From Trinickia soli (lineage in GTDB: Bacteria; Pseudomonadota; Gammaproteobacteria; Burkholderiales; Burkholderiaceae): DNA of 64,000 nt. The stretch is taken from NCBI RefSeq assembly GCF_002879855.1, contig NZ_PNYB01000024.1, forward strand, positions 17,997 to 81,996. The letters are read 5' to 3'. Position 1 is the stretch's first letter; each line of letters begins with the position of its first letter. The translations under genes and the position numbers were made by a program. This document shows, piece by piece, positions 53,474 through 63,912 of the stretch. A model generated the notes under the pieces. It saw only the letters and a list, made by a program, of their open reading frames with translations. It was not told the DNA's origin and did not search any database.

Positions 53474-53615
53474 GATGCCTCGATGAAAACCATTGATGTT
53501 TCTCGGAGGGCCCGTTGATCCGACTGCACTGCCGTGCGCATCGAAGGTCGGGCCCGCTCAGCTTCTCGTTCCTGTTCGCCTGCTCGAATCGTCAATTCGT
53601 CACACGCACAGATCG

Positions 53616-55760
53616 TCAAGCCCAACCCATCGCGGTGATCAGCATATCGATGAGCTTGATGAACGGAAACGGAAGCAAGAGTCCGCCGAGCCCATAGATC
53701 AGCAGATTGCGACGCAGCAGCGATGCCGCGCCGAGGGCCCGGTACCTCACGCCCTTCAACGCGAGCGGGATCAGGAACACGATAATCAGCGCATTGAAAA
53801 TCACCGCCGACAGAATCGCGGACGCAGGCGAAGTCAGATGCATGACGTCGAGCACGCGCAACTGCGGGTATGTCGTCGCAAACGCCGCCGGGATGATGGC
53901 AAAGTACTTTGCGACGTCGTTGGCGATCGAGAACGTCGTCAGCGAACCGCGCGTCATCAACATCTGCTTGCCGATTTCCACGATTTCGATGAGCTTGGTC
54001 GGGTTCGAATCGAGGTCGACCATGTTGCCCGCCTCTTTCGCCGCCTGCGTGCCCGTGTTCATCGCGACGGCCACGTCGGCTTGCGCGAGCGCCGGCGCAT
54101 CGTTGGTGCCATCGCCCGTCATCGCGACGAGACGCCCTTCGGCCTGATGCGAGCGGATCATCTTCAACTTCGCTTCAGGCGTCGCCTCGGCGAGGAAGTC
54201 GTCGACCCCTGCCTCGGCGGCGATCGCGGCGGCCGTCAAGCGGTTGTCGCCCGTGATCATGACCGTCTTGATGCCCATCTTGCGCAGCTCGGCGAAACGC
54301 TCCCTGATGCCGCCCTTGACGATGTCCTTCAGTTCGATCACACCGAGCACGCGCGCCTGGCCGGCTTCGCCGTGGACGCCCGCTTTTTCGGCGACGACGA
54401 GCGGCGTGCTGCCGCGTCGCGCCACATCGTCGACGGCCGTTTGCACTTCCTGCGGATAGCGGCCGCCGTTCTCTTGCACGTACTTCTTCACGGCGTCGGC
54501 CGCCCCCTTGCGAATCTCGCGATTGGGCAAGTCCACGCCGCTCATGCGGGTTTGCGCCGTAAATCCGAGGAAGTCGGCATGCAGCGCAGCCATGTCGCGC
54601 TCGCGAATGTTGAAGCGCTGCTTGGCCAGAATGACGATGCTGCGTCCCTCCGGCGTTTCATCCGCCAGCGACGACAACTGCGCTGCGTCCGCCAGCGCCT
54701 CCTCCGAGACGCCTGGAGCAGCGATGAACGACGAGGCTTGCCGATTGCCGAGCGTGATCGTGCCCGTCTTGTCGAGCAGCAGGACGTCGACATCGCCGGC
54801 CGCTTCGACCGCTCGACCCGAGGTGGCGATCACGTTGGCCTGCATCATGCGGCTCATCCCGGCCACGCCGATGGCCGACAGCAGGCCGCCGATCGTCGTC
54901 GGAATCAGGCAGACGAGCAACGCCACCAGCGCCGTAATCGTCACCACGTGGCCGGCCTTCGCAGCCGCCACCGAGAAGATCGAGAACGGCAGCAGCGTGG
55001 CCGTCGCAAACAGCAACACGAGCGTCAATGCGACGAGCAGAATCGTCAGCGCGATTTCGTTGGGCGTCTTCTGGCGCTTTGCGCCTTCGACCATCGCAAT
55101 CATGCGATCGAGAAAGGCCTCGCCGGGATTGACGCTGACGCGCACGACGATCCAATCCGACAATACGCGCGTGCCGCCCGTGACCGACGAAAAATCGCCG
55201 CCCGATTCGCGGATCACGGGCGCAGATTCGCCGGTAATGGCAGACTCGTCGACCGAGGCGACGCCATCGATGACTTCGCCATCGGCAGGAATCGTGTCGC
55301 CTGCCTCGATCAACACCACATCGCCCTTACGCAGATCGGTGGACGCGACGATGAGAATCGGCGATTTCGGATGCGGCTCATTGAGCTTTTTCGCCACCAC
55401 ATTATGTTTGGCACTGCGAAGCGATGCCGCTTGCGCTTTCGATCGCCCTTCGGCAAGCGCCTCGGCGAAGTTCGCAAATAGCACCGTGAACCAGAGCCAA
55501 AGCGCTACCGCCAGGATGAAACCGGTGGGGGCTTCGGCTTGGCCGGCGAACGCCGCGATGCACAGCACCGTCGTCAGAATGCTGCCGACGTAGACGCAAA
55601 ACATCACCGGGTTGCGCAATTGCGTACGCGGCCCGAGCTTCCTGAATGCGTCGACGATCGCCGGCTTTGCGAGGGCCGGATCGAACATCGACCGTACAGC
55701 GGTACGGGCCTGCCCGAGATTGTCGGGACGATGGACAGGCGGTTCAGTGACAGTAGTCAT
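53616..55760 (-). CDS. kdpB: Potassium-transporting P-type ATPase subunit KdpB
   Basis: A 714-residue P-type ATPase, slightly longer than E. coli KdpB. The phosphorylated Asp330 is in [12 protein letters not shown] is at about 176-179, and the hinge motif [11 protein letters not shown] is present, with about seven membrane helices. It drives potassium uptake through KdpA by ATP hydrolysis. It begins 13 bp after the kdpA stop. Confidence 0.97.
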   Translation of the reverse strand: MTTVTEPPVHRPDNLGQARTAVRSMFDPALAKPAIVDAFRKLGPRTQLRNPVMFCVYVGSILTTVLCIAAFAGQAEAPTGFILAVALWLWFTVLFANFAEALAEGRSKAQAASLRSAKHNVVAKKLNEPHPKSPILIVASTDLRKGDVVLIEAGDTIPADGEVIDGVASVDESAITGESAPVIRESGGDFSSVTGGTRVLSDWIVVRVSVNPGEAFLDRMIAMVEGAKRQKTPNEIALTILLVALTLVLLFATATLLPFSIFSVAAAKAGHVVTITALVALLVCLIPTTIGGLLSAIGVAGMSRMMQANVIATSGRAVEAAGDVDVLLLDKTGTITLGNRQASSFIAAPGVSEEALADAAQLSSLADETPEGRSIVILAKQRFNIRERDMAALHADFLGFTAQTRMSGVDLPNREIRKGAADAVKKYVQENGGRYPQEVQTAVDDVARRGSTPLVVAEKAGVHGEAGQARVLGVIELKDIVKGGIRERFAELRKMGIKTVMITGDNRLTAAAIAAEAGVDDFLAEATPEAKLKMIRSHQAEGRLVAMTGDGTNDAPALAQADVAVAMNTGTQAAKEAGNMVDLDSNPTKLIEIVEIGKQMLMTRGSLTTFSIANDVAKYFAIIPAAFATTYPQLRVLDVMHLTSPASAILSAVIFNALIIVFLIPLALKGVRYRALGAASLLRRNLLIYGLGGLLLPFPFIKLIDMLITAMGWA

Positions 55761-55773
55761 GCTTTCCTCGAAA

Positions 55774-57582
55774 TCAATGACCCGAGATCATCGAGAGATG
55801 TTCGACAATGGGACCGAGCGCCAACGCCGGCACATACGTGAGCGCACCCACGAGCACGAGCGTGCCGAGCAGCAACACGACGAACAGCAGCCCGTGCGTC
55901 GGCAGCGTGCCGGACGTCACGGCAAGGCGCTTCTTGTTGGCGAGCGAGCCTGCGATGGCGAGCACCGGAACGATCGTGCCGAAGCGGCCAAGCCACATCG
56001 CGATGGCAAGCAGCGTGTTGTAGAACGGCGTATTCACGGTGAGCCCCGCGAACGCGCTCCCGTTGTTGTTCGCGGCCGAGCTGAACGCATAGAGAATCTC
56101 GGAGAAACCGTGCGGCCCCGGGTTCGCGATACCGGCTGTGCCAAGCGGCGAGAGCACGGCAATCGACGCGCCCACGAGCACGAGAAACGGCGTCAGCAAG
56201 ATCGCGATCGACACCATCTTCATCTCGTACGACTCGATCTTCTTGCCGACATACTCGGGCGTGCGGCCGATCATCAAGCCCGCGACGAACACGGCCAACA
56301 GCGCAAAGACGAGCATGCCGTAGAGGCCGGAACCGACGCCGCCGAAAATCACCTCGCCGAGCTGAATCAACAACAGCGGAACGAAGCCGCCCAGCGGCGT
56401 CAGCGAATCATGCATTGCATCGACCGCGCCGCACGACGCTGCCGTCGTCGCCACCGTGAAGATGCCTGTCTGCGCGATGCCGAAGCGCACTTCCTTGCCT
56501 TCGGCGTTACCGCCCGGCTGCAGCGCCGACGCGCGTTGATCGACATGCAGAGAGGCGAACAGCGGATTGCCGGCCTGCTCGGCGGAAATCTCGCCCCAGC
56601 ACGCCACGGCGAACGCTATCGTCATCGCCGCGAGCACTGCGTATCCCTGCCGTCGGTCGCCGACCATTCGACCGAATACGACGCATAGCCCTGCGGGAAT
56701 GATCAGGATGGACAAGACCTGCACGAAGTTCGACAGCGGCGTCGGGTTCTCATACGGATGCGCCGAGTTCGCGTTGAAGAATCCCCCGCCGTTCGTGCCG
56801 AGCATCTTGATCGCTTCTTGCGAGGCGGCAGGCCCCATCGCAATCGTCTGTTTATCGGCCTTGACGTCCTGCATGACCGGATTGCCCTGCGCGTCCTTGA
56901 TCGGATTGCCTTGCGCGTCGTTCTTCGGCGCTTGATACGTGGTGACCTGCAGCGTCGGTACGTCCTGATACGACTTGAAGTTCTGAATCACGCCTTGGCT
57001 GATGAAGATCAACGCAATGATCGTCGCCAGCGGCGCCAGGATATACAGCGTGATGCGCGTGAGATCGACCCAGAAGTTGCCGATCGTCTGCACCGTATGA
57101 CGCGCGAAACCGCGAATCAATGCGATGACGACGGCAATCCCCGTCGCAGCCGACAAGAAATTCTGCACGGTCAGGCCGGCCATCTGCGTCAGGTAGCTGA
57201 CGGTCGCCTCAGGCGTGTAGTCCTGCCAGTTCGTGTTCGTCACGAAGCTCACGGCCGTATTGAAGGCCGCATCGGGCGTCATCGGGCCGAAGGCCTGCGG
57301 ATTGGCCGGCAGCCATTGTTGCAAACGCAGGAAGCCGTACACCGCGAGCGCACCGAGCGCATTGAAGAGCAGCACGGCGAGCGCGTAGTGCTTCCATGAC
57401 ATCTCGGCGTTCGCATCGACGCCCGCAACTTTGTACAGGAATTGCTCGATCGGCTTGCCGATCCTGCGCACGAGCACGGACGAACCGTCCAACACGGCTG
57501 TCATGTACCGGCCGACGGGAATCGCCAGCGCGATCAGTACAACGATAAACAGTGCAGTTTGAAAAAGGTTATTGGCGTTCAC
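55774..57582 (-). CDS. kdpA: Potassium-transporting ATPase channel subunit KdpA
   Basis: A 602-residue potassium-binding membrane subunit with about ten hydrophobic segments. Selectivity-filter-like loops are visible in [30 protein letters not shown] and [14 protein letters not shown]. The start was placed at a GTG (57582) preceded by GGAGG on the minus strand. The GTG overlaps the kdpF stop as GTGA, so the two are translationally coupled. The longer open frame to 57693 covers kdpF in another frame. Confidence 0.95.
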   Translation of the reverse strand: MNANNLFQTALFIVVLIALAIPVGRYMTAVLDGSSVLVRRIGKPIEQFLYKVAGVDANAEMSWKHYALAVLLFNALGALAVYGFLRLQQWLPANPQAFGPMTPDAAFNTAVSFVTNTNWQDYTPEATVSYLTQMAGLTVQNFLSAATGIAVVIALIRGFARHTVQTIGNFWVDLTRITLYILAPLATIIALIFISQGVIQNFKSYQDVPTLQVTTYQAPKNDAQGNPIKDAQGNPVMQDVKADKQTIAMGPAASQEAIKMLGTNGGGFFNANSAHPYENPTPLSNFVQVLSILIIPAGLCVVFGRMVGDRRQGYAVLAAMTIAFAVACWGEISAEQAGNPLFASLHVDQRASALQPGGNAEGKEVRFGIAQTGIFTVATTAASCGAVDAMHDSLTPLGGFVPLLLIQLGEVIFGGVGSGLYGMLVFALLAVFVAGLMIGRTPEYVGKKIESYEMKMVSIAILLTPFLVLVGASIAVLSPLGTAGIANPGPHGFSEILYAFSSAANNNGSAFAGLTVNTPFYNTLLAIAMWLGRFGTIVPVLAIAGSLANKKRLAVTSGTLPTHGLLFVVLLLGTLVLVGALTYVPALALGPIVEHLSMISGH

Positions 57583-57674
57583 TCGAGATCCTCCGCGCGC
57601 AACAGCGCATAGATGAGATACGCCAGCAGTAGCAGCGTCGAAGCGCCCGCGAGCCACATCATCCAGGCAGTCAC
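57579..57674 (-). CDS. kdpF: KdpF small membrane subunit
   Basis: A 31-residue hydrophobic peptide beginning [20 protein letters not shown] and ending [10 protein letters not shown]. One membrane helix plus position before kdpA identify KdpF, which stabilises the KdpABC complex. It starts at a GTG (57674) with GGGAGG six bases upstream. It overlaps kdpA and the preceding 35-residue ORF by GTGA at both ends. Confidence 0.85.
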   Translation of the reverse strand: MTAWMMWLAGASTLLLLAYLIYALLRAEDLE

Positions 57675-57778
57675 GGCCGGCCTCCCGGTCCACGGTTGCG
57701 CAGCTTGTCGCAACCTGCGGTCAGCGCCACGCACAGCCCCAAAAGGATGGCTATGCCGACGAGGTAGATGAAGTCCAT
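57671..57778 (-). CDS. Small membrane ORF leading the kdp operon
   Basis: A 35-residue peptide ([20 protein letters not shown], then [15 protein letters not shown]) with one hydrophobic helix and a basic tail. GGGAGAA lies before the ATG at 57778 on the minus strand. Its stop overlaps the kdpF start as GTGA. The AGC at the end of the helix resembles a lipobox, but the N-terminus has no basic residues, so lipidation is doubtful. It is possibly an extra small subunit or a translational leader for kdpF. Confidence 0.65.
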   Translation of the reverse strand: MDFIYLVGIAILLGLCVALTAGCDKLRNRGPGGRP

Positions 57779-57860
57779 TTTTGGTGTTCTCCCGTAGCGA
57801 TCAGGACACCCGGGAGCGTAGAGGAGATCGCGTAAAGGCCACGACAAGAGTGAGGCGGCG

Positions 57861-57880
57861 CGTGTAAAAAAAGCGTAAAC
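57861..57880 (-). promoter_or_regulatory. KdpE-like operator upstream of the kdp operon
   Basis: On the minus strand the site reads GTTTACGC, then seven T, then ACACG, about 80 bp before the first kdp ORF. The core CTTTTTTTACAC and the following GC-rich CGCCGCC recall the KdpE site of the Escherichia coli kdp promoter as I remember it. This supports direct KdpE control. Confidence 0.6.
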
Positions 57881-57951
57881 GCCGGGCACGGCTTGCGCGC
57901 GCGAGCAGGCAGGCAGGCTTGACGCTGCGCCCGGACGGCGCAGTCATCCGA

Positions 57952-59286
57952 TCATCGATGCGCCGTCGTCCCGGTCCCGAACAACATGGCCGCCGTCAGC
58001 ACCGAGGCCATCATTTCGTCGCCCGCATCGTTTGGATGGAGATGGTCGCCCGAGTCGAACGCCGCCAGCAGGCGTGCCGGATGCTGCGGGTCGCGCAAGG
58101 CTGCGTCGAAGTCCGCCACCGCATCGAATTGGCCGCTGGCGCGAATCCACGCGTTGACCTCCCGGCGGACCTTGTCCTTGTCGGCGCTGTAGTAGCCCTG
58201 AATCGGCGAGCCGTCCAACGCGCCCTCGAACGGTACGATCGTGCCGCCGATCACGCGCACCCCACGCACGTGGGCGCGTTCGATGAGTTGCCGATACCCG
58301 TCGATGACGGCCCGCGCGGTCGTGGGCGCATCGTGCGGTGCGAAACTGGAGCCAGCCCAGCCGATGTCGTTCACGCCCAGCAACATGACGACCGCCTTGA
58401 CATTCGGGCGCGCCAGAACATCGCGATCGAAGCGGGCCAGCCCGTTCACGCCCATCCCGTCGCGCAGCAAGCGCGCGCCTGAAATGCCGGCGTTCAAAAC
58501 GGCGATGTCGTTTCCGGCAAGGCGTTTCGCGAGATAGTCTGTCCAGCGCCGGTCGGTGTCGATCGTCGCGCCGCGGCCGTCCGTGATCGAATCGCCGAAG
58601 GCGACGACCGTGCGCGTCGCGGCGGGCGCATCGACAAGCACTTCAGTCAGGAACAGCCGCGCATCGAGCTGAGAGGGCGCGGCGATCCGTGCGCTTTCAA
58701 GATGATTGCCCGGCACAAGCTCGGCGTGTTGCCGGCCGTCCCAGTGGAAGGTGGTCAGCGACGTGCACCGACGCACATAGAGGCTCACCGCGAAACGCTC
58801 GAGTGCGGCGACGGGCAGGTCGATCGCATCGGATAGGATGCGTGCGCCAGGCGGAACGACCGTCGTCACGCCACCACCAAACGTCACCGCGCGATCGGTC
58901 GACGGATCGATGTCCGAAGACGTGCCTGCCAGCCTGGCAACGTGCAAACCATCAATCTCGAGCGGCGTCTTGCCGTATTCGTTCGACAGCGCGACGCGAA
59001 TGCGCGCACCGCCGACACTGACGCGCACGACCTGCCTCACGGTGCTATCACACAACGTCGCCGGGATCTGCGTGGTCAGCGGCAACGCGCCGTCGGCCCA
59101 TACAGGTTGCGGGCTCGCGCTCCACGTATCGATCCAGGCGGCATGCGCAGGCCCGGCGGCACCGGCAGCACCGGCGACGACGACGCTCGTCACGAGTGCG
59201 TGCGCGGCGCCACGTAAAGATTGGCCCGAAGTGGTCTTGGAGGCGGTCTTGGAAGCGTTCTTTGTTTGCACGATCTCGGTCCTCAT
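57952..59286 (-). CDS. Secreted SGNH/GDSL hydrolase family protein
   Basis: A 444-residue protein with an N-terminal export signal ending near GPAHAAWIDTW, a beta-rich N-terminal domain, and an SGNH hydrolase domain: block I AFGDSITDGRG (Ser), block III LLGVNDIGW (Asn), and block V DSGDHLHPNDAG (Asp and His). It is probably a periplasmic or secreted esterase acting on acyl groups or sugar esters; the substrate is unknown. No clear Shine-Dalgarno precedes the ATG at 59286. It is divergent from a LysR gene. Confidence 0.87.
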   Translation of the reverse strand: MRTEIVQTKNASKTASKTTSGQSLRGAAHALVTSVVVAGAAGAAGPAHAAWIDTWSASPQPVWADGALPLTTQIPATLCDSTVRQVVRVSVGGARIRVALSNEYGKTPLEIDGLHVARLAGTSSDIDPSTDRAVTFGGGVTTVVPPGARILSDAIDLPVAALERFAVSLYVRRCTSLTTFHWDGRQHAELVPGNHLESARIAAPSQLDARLFLTEVLVDAPAATRTVVAFGDSITDGRGATIDTDRRWTDYLAKRLAGNDIAVLNAGISGARLLRDGMGVNGLARFDRDVLARPNVKAVVMLLGVNDIGWAGSSFAPHDAPTTARAVIDGYRQLIERAHVRGVRVIGGTIVPFEGALDGSPIQGYYSADKDKVRREVNAWIRASGQFDAVADFDAALRDPQHPARLLAAFDSGDHLHPNDAGDEMMASVLTAAMLFGTGTTAHR

Positions 59287-59385
59287 CGGTTCATGAATGG
59301 TTCTATTGGCGGGAGGTGTCAGACTAGGGCATTCACATTTGCCTTTGAAGACGAGACAATTGCATGTCACCCATTCCATTTCTGC

Positions 59386-60291
59386 ATGAGCATGAATACG
59401 ATCAGAGCGATGCGCGTGTTCGTGCGCGCGGTCGAGCTTGGCAGCTTGTCGGCCGTCGCGCGCGAATTCGACACCACGCAGCCGACGATCAGCAAAATCG
59501 TCGCGGGCCTGGAAGCCGAAATGGGTGCGCGCCTGCTGACGCGCACCACCACCACGCTCTCTTGCACGGAACAGGGGGAGCGCTTCTATGTGCGCGCGCG
59601 GCAGATGGTCGAGGCGTATGACGAGGCGAAAGCCGATGTCCGCGGACTGATCGAACGGCCCGAGGGCCGCCTGCGCGTCGCCGCGCCGGTCAGCTTCGGC
59701 GTCCTGCATTTGAACGTTCTCGTGCTCTCGTTCATGGAGCGATATCCCGACATCGAAGTCGACGTCACGCTAAACGATCGCTTCGTCGATCTCACCGTCG
59801 AGGGCGTGGACGTGGCACTGCGCATCGGGGGCGAGCCACCCCAGGATGTCGTCGCACGCCGCATTGCCGTGTACGAGCGCACGGTCGTCGCGTCGCCGAA
59901 GTATCTGCAAACCCATCCGAAGATTCGTCGTCCCGACGATCTCGCGAAACATGCGTACTTGCGTTTCGCCTGGCTCGCACAAGGCGACACGCTTACGCTC
60001 GAACATCGCGACGGACGGCAAACGAGCGTCCTCACGCGGGCGCGCTATCGCATCAACAATTCGCTGGCGATAAGGGAGAGCCTGCTCGCCGGCGTGGGCG
60101 TCGGATTGGCCCCCGATTGGCTCGTCTCCGATTTGCTCGCGAATGGGCGATTGCAGCGCGTGTTGCCGGCGTGGCGCGCGTCCCCGCATGAGCTATTCGT
60201 GCTGTATCCGCCCCGCCGCTATCAGCCGTTACGGGCGCGTCTGTTCATCGATTATCTGAGTACGCAGCTCGCGGCCATGGCGAAGGCCTGA
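59386..60291 (+). CDS. LysR-family regulator divergent from the SGNH hydrolase
   Basis: A 301-residue LysR protein of the CrgA-like type (MNTIRAMRVFVRAVELGSLS, then AVAREFDTTQPTISKIVAGLE) with effector domain (GRLRVAAPVSFGVLHLNVLV). ATGs at 59386 and 59392 are both possible starts. It lies 99 bp from the divergent hydrolase gene and probably controls it. Confidence 0.88.
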   Translation: MSMNTIRAMRVFVRAVELGSLSAVAREFDTTQPTISKIVAGLEAEMGARLLTRTTTTLSCTEQGERFYVRARQMVEAYDEAKADVRGLIERPEGRLRVAAPVSFGVLHLNVLVLSFMERYPDIEVDVTLNDRFVDLTVEGVDVALRIGGEPPQDVVARRIAVYERTVVASPKYLQTHPKIRRPDDLAKHAYLRFAWLAQGDTLTLEHRDGRQTSVLTRARYRINNSLAIRESLLAGVGVGLAPDWLVSDLLANGRLQRVLPAWRASPHELFVLYPPRRYQPLRARLFIDYLSTQLAAMAKA

Positions 60292-60482
60292 TTTTCGAAG
60301 GCGCGATAACACCGGCCGGGTCCGCTCCTGTCGCTGCCGCCAAACGATCCATTGCCCAGCGATTACCGGCCGAATATCCTACTAAAGTTCGTCTATTCGT
60401 CGAATTAACGCGCTTCTTATGACATAACAGCGTAATCATCGAATGCGAGTCTGTTCGTTCATCGAACTTCGATCGTGCGAAC

Positions 60483-63400
60483 ATGACCTTTCCGATTGGT
60501 GATGCACCGTCCCAGGTGCCCGCATCGACTGCTCCCACCGCCCCGCATCCTTCGGCTCCGGCATCGCCTGCTCCGCCCATTGAACTCCAGCCCGGCCAGA
60601 AGCTGCGGGCCGGCGAAAGTATCCGCTCCGCCGATGGCCGTTACGAATTGCGAATGCAGGCCGATGGCAATCTCGTCGAGTACGACCTGACGACGCACGT
60701 GACTGCGTGGTCAACCAATACGGCGAAGTCGGGCGCGACCGTCGCGATCATGCAAAAGGACGGGAATTTCGTTCTGTACAAGACCGACCCCGACACGCTG
60801 TGCGTCAACGGCAAGAACGATGTCTGGAGTTCAGGCACGAACGGCCACTCGGGCGCGTACCTCACGGTGGAGGCGAACGGCGACGTCGTAGTCGATTCGA
60901 CGAACGGCTCGAAGTCCCGGGCGCTTTGGCAGAGCGGCTTGCCACTGCCCGAGATACCGCCTGCACAGCCCCCGCTCCCGCAGGTTCCGCTCGCACTGCC
61001 CTCGAGCGACCCACGCTCGAGCGGGGCTGTCGGGGTGTTCAAGCCCGGTCAAGGGGAGACCGGGATCGCGCAGTTCATCCTCGGCCCTGGCGATTCGCCC
61101 TACGACGTTCTACAACGCAGCCAGGCAGCCGGAAGCCTCGGGTTCGCGGACACGACATCGTTCCTGGACGCCAGCTTCGCAGCCACTTCGGCGCTCGATC
61201 CCAAGGCCTTCGGCACACGGGCGGCCAATCCGGCGGATGCGGCCCGAACGCTTCCGATCGGGCAAACGATCACCGCATTGAATTCGAAGCGCCTGGGCTA
61301 TCTCGAGCAGGAGCGCACACAATTGCAAAGTCTCGAGAGCGCCCCGGCCAATGCCCCGAAAACGCAATTGGATGAATTGAAATCGAACCTCATAGGGACG
61401 ATTTACCAAGAGCTCGATTACGCTGCCACGCCGCAGGCCGTGCCCGATCTGCAGCAATTGACCGCCTCGATCAAAGCGCGCGCACCGCAGGATAAAGCGT
61501 TCAACGATGCCATCGACGATGCGGCGAGCCTCTATCAAACCCGGAAACTCGCTCCGAACGGTCGCACGAGCAACGAACTGGGCAAGATCATGTCGGCGGC
61601 CGCCGCGGGCAACTGGGGCCAGGTACGCGCACTCGTGAGCGATCAGGCGGTGGCGTGCGCCGGCACCGATCAGGGTGCGACGGCGCTCGGCGATATCACC
61701 GCGCGCGCGAGCGTCTATCTGACCTATGCGGGCGGCGATCCAGCCTTCGCGACTGCCATGCGTAACGGCATTCAGGATGCCCAAAGAAAGGTGCTCGTCG
61801 ATGCGCCGGTACAGACTGTCGTCGATGCCTATCACAAGCATGGCGCCGTTGCCATGATGCAGGCGTTGAACAAAGTGACCGATTCGCAAACGGCCACCAT
61901 GGGACAAGTCGGGCAAATCATGTCCGATTCGCGCGTGCAGGATGTGATCAAGCAAGCGATCGGCGATATGTCGGATTGGAAGGGTGAGGACAACTTCCTC
62001 AATTCCAACGAAGCGATGCTTGACCTCTCGCAAGCCTGCCAGCATGCGCTCGAAAGCGATCACGGGAAAAGCGGGCCGGGCCGGGCCGCCGTCGACCGCA
62101 TCGCAACCTATATCGTCGGACAGGCAAACAGGTTGCAGCCGGCGAACGTTCCCTTTACGCAGCTCGTATTCGACGAAGCCCAGAACCAGGGCAATGCTGC
62201 GCTTGCGCTTGCACGCGTATCCTCGGCAGCGGCGGGCCAGGGTAACGTGGCGCTTGCGTTTGCCGTCGGCACGCAAGCGCGCCTTTACCAGAATCCGGTC
62301 TATGCCAGCGCGACCATCGACGGCGTGCGGCAAGGACTCGACATCCTCTCGTCGCAGGTAAAGACACTCGACGATCAAGCCAATAAGGACAGCGCATTCG
62401 TCAGCGTTCCCATGGCAGATTGGGGCGCCAATAGCTCGCCGGAGCAGCAAGCGGCGTTGGTCAAAACGCTGCTCGCGGACAATCCGGACAACGCGAAAAC
62501 ATATGGGACCGACTTAAACAAGATCGCGCCGCTAAAGGAAAAAGTGGAAGGCGTGAACGCAGCGGTCTCGGCCTACAGCGGCTCGCTGAAGGGCGTCGTC
62601 GGCTTCGACACCGATGTGCCGCAGCCCGGCAGGGGCGGGCTGTATAGATGGGGGTTCGCGAACACGCCGAGTGTAACGAAGGCCTTGGCGGGTATGGCGG
62701 AGCCCATGGCGAATCTGTCGAAAAAGGCGGGCTTCGCGGACGATGCATCGAGCGATCCGACCAACACGCTCTGGCTGCAACGCTCGGTGCGCAAAGTCTA
62801 TGAACAGATCGGCAAGAAGCTGATCGGCGATCTCGGTGCGGACGGCGACAAAAGCGTGATGAGCCCGAAGGGCGTAAAGCTTGCGCAAGGGTGGTGGAAG
62901 CGCATCAACAAGAGCGTGGGTGCGGTGCTCTACTTTCAGAACGCCGCATATACGTTGGGCGAAGCGACGCAAGGCGGTTTGCTCACCTTCATGCAAGACG
63001 GCGCGTCGGGCATACGGCAGGAGCTCGGCGGTATCTCGTACGCGCTATCGGCCGGCATTCCGAGCGACAAGCTCGCCTCGCTTCGTCCCGGCTCCGGCGA
63101 GACGTTGCTCGCCAAAAGCTACGAGAGCGCCAAGGTCGACATCGACGCGCTCAAGATTCCGGAGGGGGCACGCAAGGCGCTCAGCCTGTCGATACACTTC
63201 GCTATGCAGGACACGTCGGATTTCGCTTCGGCGATTCTAGGCGCCACTGAAGCTGCGCAGGAATTCAGCGACGGCAAAACCTGGGAAGGGGTAGGCAATG
63301 TGCTCAACACGGCGGGCTACGCGACGTTCCTGACGGGATCGGGTATCGATGCAGCCGAAGTACCCATCGGCTCAGCCCTTTTCAGCGAGAGCGCCCTCGC

Positions 63401-63854
63401 CGCTTTGGATTGGGTCGGCGGTGGCCTCGTGGCCGCAGGCGCACTGATCGGGACGAGCGCCAAAGCGTATGCAACCTCACACGAGCACGATGAAAACGAT
63501 AAGCAATTGCTCGAGGCCATGGGCGTTCATCCGGACATCGCGACGCAACTGGCAAAGCATGCGACATCGTTCGACGGCAAGCCACCTACTGCCGGCGGTT
63601 TCCTGACCCAGGATTACTTCACACCGGAAAACGTCAAGGTCACGGGTGGCGATACGGAGCAAGCTGCCATGGTCAGGTGGCTCAATACGTTGACCCCGCA
63701 TCAAGCGGACGCAATGGCAAGCGCACTGAAAGCTGGAGATGGGGTGTGGCAAAAAGAACCGGCGGCAAAAGCGAACGACCAATTCAACAATGCGCTGATG
63801 GAGTACGGCGTGGCGCTGCCGGACGGCATTGTGCTGCCCATGCAGCTCTCCTGA
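60483..63854 (+). CDS. Large protein with N-terminal bulb-type lectin domain, function unknown
   Basis: A 1123-residue protein. Residues 1-35 are Pro/Ala/Ser/Thr-rich and are not a Sec signal. Residues about 38-155 form a bulb-type (monocot mannose-binding) lectin domain: QADGNLVEY and QKDGNFVLY match the QxDxNxVxY sugar-site motif, and a third copy (EANGDVVVD) is degenerate. A Pro-rich linker (about 157-178) leads to a mostly helical body of over 900 residues that I do not recognise. Hydrophobic stretches occur near the C-terminus (GGGLVAAGALIGTSAKAYA). It could be a type III substrate, a toxin or a surface protein. A single sugar-binding domain plus a large unknown body differs from LlpA-type bacteriocins. 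A hairpin terminator follows. Confidence 0.7.
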   Translation: MTFPIGDAPSQVPASTAPTAPHPSAPASPAPPIELQPGQKLRAGESIRSADGRYELRMQADGNLVEYDLTTHVTAWSTNTAKSGATVAIMQKDGNFVLYKTDPDTLCVNGKNDVWSSGTNGHSGAYLTVEANGDVVVDSTNGSKSRALWQSGLPLPEIPPAQPPLPQVPLALPSSDPRSSGAVGVFKPGQGETGIAQFILGPGDSPYDVLQRSQAAGSLGFADTTSFLDASFAATSALDPKAFGTRAANPADAARTLPIGQTITALNSKRLGYLEQERTQLQSLESAPANAPKTQLDELKSNLIGTIYQELDYAATPQAVPDLQQLTASIKARAPQDKAFNDAIDDAASLYQTRKLAPNGRTSNELGKIMSAAAAGNWGQVRALVSDQAVACAGTDQGATALGDITARASVYLTYAGGDPAFATAMRNGIQDAQRKVLVDAPVQTVVDAYHKHGAVAMMQALNKVTDSQTATMGQVGQIMSDSRVQDVIKQAIGDMSDWKGEDNFLNSNEAMLDLSQACQHALESDHGKSGPGRAAVDRIATYIVGQANRLQPANVPFTQLVFDEAQNQGNAALALARVSSAAAGQGNVALAFAVGTQARLYQNPVYASATIDGVRQGLDILSSQVKTLDDQANKDSAFVSVPMADWGANSSPEQQAALVKTLLADNPDNAKTYGTDLNKIAPLKEKVEGVNAAVSAYSGSLKGVVGFDTDVPQPGRGGLYRWGFANTPSVTKALAGMAEPMANLSKKAGFADDASSDPTNTLWLQRSVRKVYEQIGKKLIGDLGADGDKSVMSPKGVKLAQGWWKRINKSVGAVLYFQNAAYTLGEATQGGLLTFMQDGASGIRQELGGISYALSAGIPSDKLASLRPGSGETLLAKSYESAKVDIDALKIPEGARKALSLSIHFAMQDTSDFASAILGATEAAQEFSDGKTWEGVGNVLNTAGYATFLTGSGIDAAEVPIGSALFSESALAALDWVGGGLVAAGALIGTSAKAYATSHEHDENDKQLLEAMGVHPDIATQLAKHATSFDGKPPTAGGFLTQDYFTPENVKVTGGDTEQAAMVRWLNTLTPHQADAMASALKAGDGVWQKEPAAKANDQFNNALMEYGVALPDGIVLPMQLS

Positions 63855-63877
63855 GATAGCGGATACCGCATCGGACG

Positions 63878-63912
63878 GACAGTCTCGATCGGCGCGGCGG
63901 ATCGGGACTGTC
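63878..63912 (+). terminator. Terminator behind the lectin-domain gene
   Basis: GACAGTC-T-CGATC and GATCG-G-GACTGTC pair over 13 positions with one wobble, around a nine-base loop; ATTTCT follows. It lies 24 bp after the stop codon. The remaining bases to 64,000 hold no gene that can be seen. Confidence 0.65.

Noticed and set aside
60388..60471. Plant-inducible-promoter-like TTCG boxes before the lectin-domain gene
   Set aside because: Several TTCG tetramers occur, but none of the pairs I measured has the roughly 15-16 bp spacing of hrpII/PIP boxes.
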